NCBI GenBank assembly: GCA_003693705.1
Contig: RBZT01000419.1
Coordinates: 1 to 64,000, forward strand
Direction of reading: 5' to 3'
Source of the DNA: Polymyxa betae
Taxonomy: Eukaryota > Endomyxa > Phytomyxea > Plasmodiophorida > Plasmodiophoridae
DNA: 64,000 nt
Below are positions 13,101 to 24,034 of this stretch, in pieces. Under the pieces are notes generated by a model that saw nothing but the letters and a program-made list of their open reading frames with translations, was not told the DNA's origin and did not search any database. Both the position numbers and the translations under genes were made by a program. Numbering within the stretch: position 1 is the first letter of the stretch; each line of letters starts with the position of its first letter.

Positions 13101-16100
13101 GGAAAAAACTGCTGCATTGGAAATGATGTGGAAACCAATGCCAAAAAAATCAAACCACGCTGTATATTACTTCATCATGAGCGGAATGAAAGTTAGTAGC
13201 GTAGATAAGCGTGCTGGAACCGTAAGTGACAATTCAACAGCAAGCTCTCGAACAGACAGATCAACATAATCCTGTTCTTGAAGGCGATGAAGACCCGAAA
13301 GCAACTCTGGCAGTAATGGTACAAAGGTTTGATATAATCGCTATGAGAGTTTTTATGAACGGAGACATAGCTGAAAGAAAAAGCCCATACCTGAAACTTC
13401 CCGCCGCCAATGCTTCGAAACATATGACGCAGCATCCACAGATAATGGTGTTTGTATCGAACAATCAGCGCCTGTCGAATTGATTTCCTGATTAAGCGAG
13501 GCATGTATGGTTGCAATGCTTCTTCGTTGTCTGCATATAAAGATAACGAGCCTAGACAGTTTCCCGAGACTTAGAACAGATGAAATGGAATCGCAACTAT
13601 AGAAAAAAAAATCGGACGATCAACGAATAAAATCTGAACAGTATAACCGAGAAAGGTCACGAAGAGAAAGGAGTAAAAGAGTGCACACCTGCAACAACTC
13701 GGAATAGATTCAGAAGCAGCAGAGCGGTCGCTGATCGCCTTCTGTCTTCCTCAGTTGGGTCTGGAAGTGCCTTCAGATTGGCCAGAGTTGGTGCGGCCAT
13801 ATCATTTAAACGTTCCAGCAAATAGAGCATGACGATATCGGCAAAAATCTTCGACACGGAAGGATTCCCCAAAAACTGTTGCGGTACAACAAGTTGAGGC
13901 AGTCGGGGGTGTTGAACTAATGCTTCGAATAGGATGCCGATATCCAGGCCAATTACACGCCGAAAACTGGCTTGATCAAGGCTCTACAGAACCATGATGA
14001 GAACAGCAAAAAAATACATAAAACAATGGAAAGACATGTCACTGCTATGAACACAAAAATAATAGAGTATTCATGTGGGCTATGATAACTGCGACTGGTT
14101 TTCTTAGAAATGAGTTATATCCTTCAGAGTAACAGATCGAATGCAAAGACGAACATAGGTAAAGGGGAAGTGAACCTACCACAAAAACATTTGCGAATTT
14201 TTCGAGAAAAGCAGCTGTACGAGCCGCGGCAGGTGATTGGCAGGTAACATTCGATGTCATACCAGGTTCAGCGAACGGCGACGAACTTTCAGTATCAGAT
14301 TCTGCATTAGGTTGCTGATCAAGGCAAAAGTTTAACAGCGGAAAACAGGACACGACACTGTGTAATAATCTCGATACCAATCTGCAGGACAGAGTGGTAA
14401 ATACTTCCAATATTCATTGATAGAAATGCCGACCTGCATTCGTCGATTTTGAACATCCACGACGCCTTAGCACCGGGGCCAGCAGAGATATTTGATATCC
14501 TCCAGAGCAGAGTCTGAAGATCGTGAATGAGCATTTGCAGCACAGAGATAGCCTCTTCGATTGGAGCGGATTGAGCAGCTTGTATGAGGCCAGGTGTGAG
14601 GTTAGCGATCGACTCGAATTTCATCACAAGCGTCTGCAAGACTCGAATAAGGGCAGCTCGACCTCGAGAACGTCGCTCTTCATTAACGCGAGTGGTATCA
14701 CTAGCTTCCGAGACATCTCCGGTACCAACTCTACATAGAAAGTTTCAACGTGAAATACGCTTTACAGAGAGAGTATGAAGTAGAGAGTATGAAGTACCAC
14801 AAAAACAGCAACGTAAACCAAATAAAATATTCGACGAAAACATGACGCGTTGTAGAAATGAGAATTTGGAATAGATGTGGAATCAACAGAAACCAATGAT
14901 GGAGAACAGTTGTGAAGGGAATTCGAAAACAGTAATCCGTACCTAAATACGTTATCAACGAGAATGAAGATGATCCGCAGAGAGCTTTTCTGTTGCTCAA
15001 TGGAGGCTGTCCTGTCCAATATATGAACACAGAATACATGAATGACCCGAGTTAGCTGCTCCATCGATTTCAATTCTTGGTCAGTGGCGGCCGCAGTAAC
15101 AATAGCACATAGCGTATCATGGGCAATCGCGACAATCTCTTCGCTGCAACCGTGCCCTTTCAGAATATCAAAGTCCAAAAAATGATCAAGCTGTCGGTAG
15201 AGGGAGAGCCTGGCGTTGCCTTCCACCAGAGAACGAACGCTGTCTAAAACCAAGCGACGATCGTTGGAAGGCGCAATCACCAGAAGTTGCCTCGCAACGT
15301 TGGTCAGGAGGTCGTGAATAGATGAAATGGCCTCGTGCAACGGAGAGCGAACCCAATGAACTAACAAAGAAAACAACTGAATCTGCATTGGGATCAGATC
15401 GGCACCGGGCATATTCAGGATCTTCATGATAAGCGGCATCAGCAATGGCAAATAAGATTGCATATTTTCGATATGGCCAGAGTCAGTAACGGACTGGATG
15501 AGACCCGGAATGTGAGCCGAGGCAGAGTTAATGTTACGAAGTAGCATTTCTGCCAAAGACAGGACCGGGATAGGATCTAATTCTGTGCCATGAGTTTGGA
15601 ATAGGTCAGTTAGAAGCTGAACCGGGAGGTGATCGCTATCCAGTACAGACAGAGCCGCCTGCATGATAATCGGTGCCGTTACCGCCGGAAGCATTGGGAC
15701 ACGTATCCTCAATTCAGATAGAATACGGCATCGAATTCCATAATCAGACAATTCTTGAACAATCCTGAATCAGCTCCGTTAGATTGTAAACTGAGCAAAA
15801 TCTGCAAACGGCCCAGCCAACAGAATGTGAAGAATCAGCAAAGAACAGGGAAACAAAAAAAGCAAACTCCAGACTGTCGTATATAATCCATAAGTGACAC
15901 CAAGTTTCATGACTGTTTGCAAGAGCGTTTTCAGAAGCAAACAGTGCCGACAAATGGCAAGGAACCAGAATATCAGTACAGATAAATTTGGCAGAAATGG
16001 CAAGCCGATGCGAGCAGCGAAAACCAAACAGCAACGAAACTAACTGGGCCAATAGATTGACGATTTGTTGACTATAGGCAGCGACGGTCGCCTCAGACGC

Positions 16101-16202
16101 CATTGAAGCAGGTGTCCATAAACGCAACACTGGGCCAAGATAACGGTCGGGCTGGCCCGTGTTCAAACGCCACCGGGCCAGGTGGGCCAAGGAGTCTTCC
16201 AT
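1190..16202 (-). CDS. TRRAP: TRRAP/Tra1 pseudokinase scaffold, multi-exon
   Basis: This is the giant PIKK-family scaffold of the SAGA and NuA4/TIP60 acetyltransferase complexes, which binds transcription activators in the nucleus. It is a chain of many exons running right to left. N-terminal HEAT-type exons include a segment near 14.95-15.2 kb that aligns by eye with the TRRAP region before its conserved LVD motif. The FRSIGGG motif lies near 13.4 kb and is followed by more HEAT repeats (9-13 kb). A FAT domain occupies about 2.7-8.8 kb and a PI3K-like domain 1.75-2.43 kb, with RIGDRAPHK where active kinases have GDRHxxN, and DFYPSY instead of DFG, so it should be catalytically dead. The last exon (1190-1300, phase 0, joined to an exon ending at 1402) encodes a FATC domain ending PPTWHPWF, like the family's AWHPWL. 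The proposed ATG at 16202 is the first in-frame start, but the N-terminal exon matches poorly, so the start is less certain than the body. Confidence 0.93.
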
Positions 16203-17060
16203 GGCGACACCCGGGCTCCCTTCACCAAGACGACTAGCTCGAACCGCGCAGCAGCGCACTTCCTTTGGTCACCGACGGCGTCGCGATTACCAAGCTCGAC
16301 GAGGAAATTACGAGATGAACATTGAAGTGCCATCCGAAGAACAAAGCTGATTGTCCTGCCAAAGACGTCAATGGCAAATCGCGATTTTGAACGAAGAGCG
16401 CACGACTTAGACGTCAATAGCCAATTGCGATTTCGAACGGAAGTGCTAGAAATGTAACGTGAGTTTGATGTAACAGATGGTCATTCAATGGTCGTTAACA
16501 GACTTCAGAACTCGTAACGCAGAGCGAATTCACTCCCGCTCTCTGAACTGGAGGTTTCGGGTGTCGAGGCTTTGGATAGGAATAAGTCTATCCTTTAAAA
16601 ACTGTGGCGAGCTTTCAATTGAACATTTGCTCTCCTGGCGTAAACTACAGAAAGCAAGCACAGTGTTGATTATACGTTGATTGTACGAGGACGGAGCAAT
16701 ATGAATAGTCCCACCATACTATGCACAGGATATTTTCTGAAGCAGAGAGTGCATTTAATCTAGAAATTCATGAATGGGAACGCAACAGTATTATCTCAGT
16801 CCTTGATTTGTAATGTTATGATTGGAGCCACTCATAACGGGTTTCAAACCTAAGGGAGTCCATGAATTCGCTGATCTGGAGTCCATTGAATTCGCTGATC
16901 AAGTCTGCTTACTGTAGCGATGCACAAATTCCAAGTTCCAGTCAATGACTATTAAGCAAGCAGGCAGCGAGCCTTAGAGCAATGAAGCTTACTGATAATT
17001 GTAAGTAAGATTTATCTGTAAATAAAGCAGCTGATGTAGGGTTTGCTAGTCAAAGTAAGT
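16203..17060. other. intergenic spacer between TRRAP and VWD genes
   Basis: No gene is recognisable in this 0.86 kb. It holds the upstream region of TRRAP and the 3' flank of the VWD gene. A near-perfect 23/24-bp tandem duplication lies at 16855-16901 and is listed separately. Confidence 0.5.
16855..16901. repeat. two-copy 23/24-bp tandem repeat
   Basis: Two adjacent copies begin GGAGTCCAT and end GAATTCGCTGATC. They differ by one inserted T and the last base. There are only two units, so this is a local duplication rather than a satellite array. Confidence 0.85.
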
Positions 17061-19237
17061 TTATATTCGCACGATGGTTGCTTTGACCGTTGGATACGTA
17101 AGGTTCGAAACCTCTGGCTTGGGAAACGTATCAGGAGGAGATATAGGTGCCATATTGCTGATTAGATCAGGAGCGGCAGTCTCACGAATCGGGGTTGATC
17201 CAGGTAGAATTGGTGCTCGGGTCATAGGTGGTGTAGGGACTGGAGTTAAAGGCGCTGGCGTGTGAGTAGGCTTCGGCTCTGGAGTAGGTGCCGACGTCGA
17301 TTTAGCTTTCTTTTTGTGATTATCATCGTCTTCATTGTCCTCACTTTCATCATCGTCTTCTTTGTCGTTTCGTTGCGAAGAATGCTTTTCTTTCTTGTGA
17401 GAGCCTTTACTGCCGCTACGACGATGATGTTCTTGAGTGCTTTCTTCATCATCGCCGTCGTAATCTTCATCTTCGTTTGATACAGGCTTTCCGCCTTTCA
17501 AGTGATATTTTCCAGAATCTGAATCGTCATCAGATTTTGACTTCTTTTTAGAATCCTCTTTTGACTTCGACAATTCTGCGTCTTTGGATTTCGGATGTTT
17601 CGAACCAGAGTCTTCAAAGCTGTGATTACTTGATTGGCCTGAGTTCACACTATGAACTGATTCCTCTTTCGGACCTGTCAGTACTGGCTCCACTGCAGCG
17701 TCACTTGATGACGAATTTAGGCTCTGAGGTGACGCCAACGAAGAATTCTGAGTTGTACCGGGCAACGATTTGCTTGGTCCAGTAGAAGATAGATTTGGAA
17801 CAGATTCATTTGTCGAAGGGAACATTGTCGGAAGTTGAAGCGGCATCCCAAGGACGGGCATAGGCAGCGGTGGCTTGGTAGGCCTTGGTGTTGGGTCTGG
17901 TTCTATCATATCAAATAGGGCTGGGACCAGGGCAGTATAGACGGCAACACCAGGATCAAAATAATGGGCTTGCTTCTCAACGACATGTTTAAGAATAGGT
18001 TTTGTATCGACTACAAACGTCTGAATAGCTGATTGGCACATAGCACAGAAAGTCTTTTGAAGTGGCAGTCTGTGCAGAGCCAAACCTGATTGTTCGTCAA
18101 TCATTAGGGACTGCACGTAGGCGATAATGTTGGATGCTGCTGCCAATTCAAATCCACGACCGCGAGCTTTATCCAGAATGCAGTTATCGATTGCAAATTT
18201 CATGTGATCGTCATCAGCTGATAAAACCATTCCAGCTCGGCAATCACGAATGACTTCAACAAGCTGAGTCTCGTTCGCAAAAGTAGCGACAGGAGGAACT
18301 ATCAGGTTTGCATCATAATCAGGGCCCTCATTTCGGAAAGTAGTCGCCCCAATCTCCGCCAATTTCAAGTTTGCTTTGTGAGTATTCTCCTCTTCAGATT
18401 GTGCTTCTTCCGCGGCTTTGAGCAGTTTGTCGACTTCCTCTTGCTCGCGAATTGCACTGCCACCGGCACATTCCGGCTTGGTGGGAATCAATGCGAAACC
18501 GGACGACCCACGACGGTGAGCGTCAGCGAATCGGTTATGCCCTTCGATATCGCTGACATTGAGGTGGTTGACACCAGCGAGATCGTTAGTGGTAGAATTA
18601 TCACAAGAGCCACATAGACCGCGGCCTCCCTGCAAAAGGAACTGTGTAAGACATCCGAAAGACGTGTTTTCTGGTAGAAAGAAATCACCTGCAACCCTCT
18701 GACCGTAACGGTGACGATGCGTTTAGGTCCCAATCGCAGGGCGAGGCCTCCTGCCCCTTCACCCACCATGACGTCCATTGCCACTGCATCTTTACCGACC
18801 CTTTCAATTCGCAACCACCAAGTTTGGTCTTTATCAGCTTGCGAGACTCCCTTTGTCATCTGCAGGCGAACGCCGTTGACTTCAACCAAACTGTGTCCTT
18901 CGCCATTCACTTGGAGAGGCTCCCAGTTGACAATTTGAGGGCAAATGGAGCCTGGCGGAGAGAACCGAGCTCGGCAAGCTTGAAGGCAGATTCGTCGGGC
19001 ATCGTTTCGGCGACGGTGCCCATCAATGGTTTCCACTCCGGTTTTACAATCAGCAAACAAGCACTGGACTTCGAATCTGTCGAGTTGGAATAATCGATGC
19101 CAACCGCGACCATTATAGTGGTGCTGGGCACCATCGAGAGTTATAAAATGTTGATCGCCGCTTAAAGAACACGTTCCACATTTGGCTAAAGCTACAGGTA
19201 AAATTGTTGCAATGAATAGCCATATCATGAAACGCAT
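17061..19237 (-). CDS. secreted von Willebrand factor type D domain protein
   Basis: This is a predicted secreted protein of about 705 residues in two exons: 19237-18689, intron 18688-18630, then 18629-17061 (both junctions phase 0). It starts with a hydrophobic signal peptide (MRFMIWLFIATILPVALA). A cysteine-rich VWD-like domain follows, opening with CSLSGDQHFITLDG, where an acidic residue in GDxHF-type context is typical. The domain closes after the intron with GLCGSCDN, the family's GLCGxC signature. A middle region has scattered cysteines (CAMCQSAIQ). The C-terminal third is a low-complexity Ser/Lys/Asp/Glu tract and then a Pro/Thr-rich tail, with no membrane segment. VWD domains mediate multimerisation and adhesion in extracellular proteins, so a matrix or adhesive role is inferred. 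Paired bZIP-type sites lie about 130 bp upstream. Confidence 0.8.
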
Positions 19238-20221
19238 AGCATTGGTCAGGATCGCGAATAGTTCTAGTTTGAGAATATTTGAATACAGTTGGTGCTAGCG
19301 AAGACAAGTATCTCCTCTTGACAACGATTAACTTAAACACAAAATACTGGTAACTCAGCCGATCATGAGTCAATATCGCTCATGACTCATCCGAACATTG
19401 TGAGCACGCAACAAGCGTTTTGCTAAAATGTTTGAATCAAATGGTGAATCTAATTCAAATTTTCTCGACTCTAGCAGTCTAGCTAGATTAGATTGTTATT
19501 TTTCCTGTACTAAGTACACCGATTATGGGTCAGGTCAAACGAGGATGTGTTTGCTTAAATACCAACTAAATTTTCCTAAACAATCGCTGTCTATCGGCGG
19601 AATCCATAAACGCCATGCTATCATATTGCCTTTGCATGCGCTGATAATCGATATGCCTTTGATGAACGCTGTATGGTAATATCCAAATAAGGCGGGTAAT
19701 CTGTAGTCAAAAAAGGCTCTTTCGTAAAATGCCACATCAAAGCCCAACTAGAGTTGCGGTTCGTAGCCACCGCAAGTATTACCGGAAACCGTGTCTTCAC
19801 TTCTGAGACCAATCACATGTTGTTATTAAGTTAGTTAGGATAACAATCATCTTGGTATCTACAGGCATCGTAGGTTAGGAACTCGACCGGACGGTTTCGT
19901 TCTATGTACAAACCACTGAGGTACAACAGAGTTGGAACATGTACCACGCCAGAGTATCGTCACTAGCTCACAATCCGTCTAACATTGACGTCCAATGCTG
20001 AGGTTTAAGATTCAGGTCCCAAACTACCGCTCATGATTTCCTAAAACCCGAAGAGAGCTTCTCGATTAGTCGTCTCTGTCGACATAACTCCCTGTTCCCT
20101 TCTGGAAGTGCACTGCACTTTTCTTGAATACGTTACCTTTTTCACTCTGCAACGCTGCTTCAGTGCTTGGCACCGGACTACATGTTACTGCTCACTTTCT
20201 TGCCTAAATGTTTACTTTAGG
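19238..20221. other. divergent promoter region, VWD / P3B ATPase
   Basis: About 1 kb separates two divergently transcribed genes. I find no convincing coding sequence. The notable feature is a pair of GCN4/AP-1-like motifs at 19365-19390. Confidence 0.5.
19365..19390. promoter_or_regulatory. paired GCN4/AP-1-like bZIP sites
   Basis: ATGAGTCA at 19365-19372 and the perfect palindrome-type site ATGACTCAT at 19382-19390 lie 9 bp apart, about 130-150 bp upstream of the VWD start codon. TGASTCA is the classical site of GCN4/AP-1 bZIP dimers. That it works here is inference. The bZIP encoded in this window has a divergent basic region, so it may not be the factor that binds. Confidence 0.4.
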
Positions 20222-23200
20222 ATGAATGCCTTGGAATCCCCCCAAACCACTATAAGTCTTCACATTGAAGATGTCCTGCCAAAAGGGCTGGCTTGGCATG
20301 AAGCTGAGCATCTTCTGCATGCCCATGGCAACAACGTCATTGAGTTCAAGAAGCCTGTTGAATGGGATCGGCTTCTATTGAGCAATTTTGCGCACCCGTT
20401 TAACGTTCTTTTATTCGTATTGGCGATGATCAGCGCTGCTACTGCAGATTTTGTAACAATGATTATCATGCTTGTCATGATTATCGTCAGTGTTTCATTG
20501 AAATTCGTGCAAGAAATGAAGTCGGAAGTTGCTGCTCAAGCATTAAGGAACTTGGTACGTTTTTTGGTGTGTTAATATCTGCCGGAAACCTAATGTCTTC
20601 CTGAAATCTCTTAGAATAATCGCTGACATCTCGCACAGGTTGAAAGTAAGGCGATAGTTTTGAGGGGTTATCGAGCTCCAGATCATCGAGATCCAAACTG
20701 GGAGGACGTCAAGAAGATGGATTCAGGCGACTTGTTCGAATATGAAATCCCAATGGAAGATGTGGTTCCTGGCGATATTGTTCAGCTAACGGTTGGAGAC
20801 ATGATACCAGGAGACGTACGATTGGTTGAATCGCGAGACCTTTTCGTGTCACAGTCGACGCTAACTGGCGAAGTGATGCCATTGGAAAAGAAAGTCATGA
20901 CGGAGAACGAGTTAGTTAAAGAAGGGTTCACGCTAGATAACTTGTTCCCAGAGGCTCCAAAAGGCTCACAGCTCACTCAATCCTGGAAAGATGCTTTGCT
21001 GAATAATGGGAAGAATTTCTTCAAATTTTTCAGTGGATGCTCGAAGGCTGATGCCAATATGGAATCACAAAATGAAGGTGATCAGCTGGCGGTTGTGACT
21101 ACGAACTCGTAGCTCGATAGGCGCGATTTATGCTTCATGGGCACGAATGTCATTAGTGGAACAGGTGCGACTGACCTCAGATAAAATGGAGTTTCATTAA
21201 CTTATGATAGCAAAGGCGCTAGTTCTGAAAACGGGATCTTCGACCTTGTTTGGGGAGGTTGCCAAAGTTCTTGCAAAGAAGAGCCACCGACTGCTTTTCA
21301 CAAAGGCATTGAGAAAGTCAGCAAAATGTTTTTTGTGACGATGGCTGTTATGGTTCCAGCTGTGTTCTTGATTACTGGTCTAATTAATCATGATTGGCTC
21401 GATTCGTTTTTGTTTTCGATTGCTATCGCTGTCGGGTAAATCTGCTTACAAATGAACCATTTATTGTGCTCTGACATTTGTCTACAGAATGACCCCTCAA
21501 ATGCTTCCTATGATTGTAAGTGGGAATCTAGCCAAGTACGTTGATACTGAAGAATGATGGGTTGTTTCAATACTATTGTAGGAGTGCTGTTGCTATGGCG
21601 AAAAAGAAATGCATTGTGAAGCGACTGGATTCAATAATCAACCTAGGCGCAATGAATGTTCTATGCACAGACAAAACCGGCACATTAACCCAAGATAAAG
21701 TGGTACTGATTATGCACGTTGGTCCCGAAGGAAAGAAATCCCTCTTACCTTTGGAATTATCGTTCTTGAACTCACATTTCCAGACGGGGTTCAAGAATCT
21801 CTTAGATGTTGCCGTTATCGACTTCTTCAATCAGCGCGATGCTGAGGTCACGAGCACAAATGCCAAAGAGGATCTTATTAACAACTTCAACAAAGTCGAT
21901 GAAATACCCTTCGATTTTGTCAGGAGAAGAATGTCGGTCGTACTGGAACATTCCCTTACAAATTCGTATCTGTTGGTGTCAAAAGGTGCGGTTGAGGAAA
22001 TGATATCTATCTGTACTCATGTTTCCTATGATGACGCTGAAACGCCACCATTCTGGAATACAGCCCACACTCAACCTCAGAATGCAAACATCATTGCTAT
22101 GACAGAGGAAGTCGTTGCTGCGGTACGATCATATTGCGAATCTCTCAATCGAGATGGTCTTCGCGTGGTTGCTGTCGCCTACAAAAAGCTCGACAATTGG
22201 AATGATAAAGAATTCCAAGCTCATGACGAGCACGACATGATATTTGCCGGATTCGTGGCGTTTTTAGACCCACCAAAGGAAAGCACAGCCCCTGCCATTA
22301 AAGAGCTAATTGAGAAAGGAGTCACGGTCAAAGTTCTCACTGGAGACACGCCGCTCGTTTGCCAAAAAATATGTAAGCAGGTCGGATTGCCTGTTGACCA
22401 CGTTGTCACTACCAGCGATTTGGCGGACCTTGATGATGACCAATTGTTCGATTTGGCAGAAAAAGGAACGATATTCGCCAAACTGACCCCACTGGAAAAA
22501 GCTAAAATCGTGACGGTTTTTAAAAGAAAGTATACGGTTGGATTTCTCGGAGATGGTATCAACGATGCTGCTGCGCTGAGAGAAGCTGACGTAAGCTGCT
22601 CTGTTGATACAGCAGTCGATGTCGCTAAAGAGGCAGCTGATTTTATTCTTCTCGAAAAAGACCTCACGGTCCTCGTGAAGGCAGTGTTGGGACGGAAGAC
22701 CTTCGGAAACACGATCAAGTACATCAAGATGGCGGTATCCAGCAATTTCGGGAATGTATTCAGTGTGCTAATAGCAAGTGTATGGCTTCCTTTTCTGCCT
22801 ATGCAGCCAATCCAACTTCTGCTGCAAAATCTGCTTTACGATTTTTCGCAAATCGCGATTCCATGGGATCTCTGTGATGAAGATTTTCTACAGAAACCAA
22901 GAAGATGGGCAGCCTCGTCGATCGTTAGGTTCATGGTCTGCCTCGGTCCGTTGTCTTCGATATTCGATGTGACGACCTTCATTTTTATGTGGTTTTATTA
23001 CAAGTGTCAGACTGCAGAGCACCAGAATCTGTTCCAGACCGCATGGTTTGTGGAAGGGTTGTTGACGCAAACTTGCGTTGTACATATGATCAGGACTGAT
23101 AAGATCCCGTTCATTCAATCAACTGCTTCAAAAAGCCTGTTATATAGCTCGGTCATCATTATGATGCTTGGAGTTGCAATACCGTTTACGCCCGTCGCAC

Positions 23201-23328
23201 CCTTAATCGGAATGCAGCCATTACCAGCACCTTACTTCGTTTATCTAGCGGCTGCGATTCTCGGTTATTGTTTCGTAAGTCAAATTGGGAAATTCCTGTT
23301 TATTTGGGCTTTCAGGGAATGGATGTAG
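20222..23328 (+). CDS. P3B-type (MgtA-like) Mg2+ P-type ATPase, reading frame interrupted
   Basis: By family knowledge this is a magnesium-importing P-type ATPase of the mainly bacterial MgtA/P3B class. Exons are 20222-20554, 20639-21164, 21211-21435, 21488-21535 and 21582-23328, with clean GT-AG introns of 84, 46, 52 and 46 bp. Hallmarks in order are a cation-ATPase N-terminus, VVPGDIVQL, the actuator loop STLTGEV, the phosphorylation motif DKTGTLT, KVLTGDT, GDGINDAAALR, then the MgtA-specific stretch around SSNFGNVFSVL and PIQLLLQNLLYDFSQ and a C-terminal membrane domain. Two lesions interrupt it. An in-frame TAG lies at 21110-21112, just before LDRRDLCFMGTN, after an insert of about 65 residues not found in bacterial MgtA. 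A one-base frame change is needed near 21275-21282, between FGEVAKVLAK and EEPPTAFHKG. Either an unrecognised intron plus a sequencing error, or a recent pseudogene, would explain this. Confidence 0.85.
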
Positions 23329-24034
23329 AGATTAAAATTAAATCGACGAAATAAAGCCAATTATCAAATGTCAGCCAGGAGGTTTGTTAGCAAGTGAAAC
23401 CGTCACCAGGGCGTTGCGAGTTTTTACAATATTGGGGAAGTCAGCCAAGCACAAAGGATTTGTCATCTTCTTTCCATTGTAATGCAACTCCTAAATCCAA
23501 TATCAGGTTTGTAGCAAGATATCGACTCTCGTTCTTACTTGTTGAGAGAACTTCAGCGCTCGTTCCAGCTCGAGAAAGGCTTTTAAATGTGAGACTTCGT
23601 GATTGGTCGAGAACTGAAACTTTAATGCTCTAAGGTTTCAAGTACAACTCGATTACCTTTCGTTCCACCTTCTCTCCATCAGGCAATGCGAACACAACCT
23701 AGTGGCGTATCACAGAATGCAGTGCACTTGAATAAATCCGAACCGAGATGTCATTTGCTGGCCCTTTATCTTCCGATTCTCCATATTTCGATCGAACCTT
23801 GCCTATGGTTCAGTCTCAGTATGTCTGTCATCGTCAGTTGGCGTGTATGTCTTCACCTAGATCCAAGTTCAAAATGGACTCTCGCAACTTGTTACTGACG
23901 CCATCTGCCATCCTGGATCCTACTTTGATGGACCAGTGAAAATGGTTTCTGGTACCGAAGTCGATCCGCGAACGGAAGGTTTATGGCCAAAGATTAAAGA
24001 ATGCGAAATTGCTTTATTGCCGGCATCGAAATCG
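23329..24034. other. intergenic region, no supported gene
   Basis: This lies between the convergent 3' ends of the ATPase and VPS35. Open frames of 60-80 residues occur (for example around 23394-23939), but none has a recognisable domain or convincing splice structure. Confidence 0.4.

Noticed and set aside
16477-16680. 67-codon plus-strand frame upstream of TRRAP
   Set aside because: No family features, and the composition resembles the surrounding non-coding sequence.
21092-21112. A 21-nt GT...AG segment that could be an ultra-short intron removing the ATPase stop codon
   Set aside because: All other well-supported introns here are at least about 43 bp, so a 21-nt intron would be out of keeping. 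I kept the stop as real or as an error.
23394-23939. Series of 60-80 codon frames after the Mg ATPase
   Set aside because: No domain, no consistent splice structure and overlapping frames; indistinguishable from random sequence.
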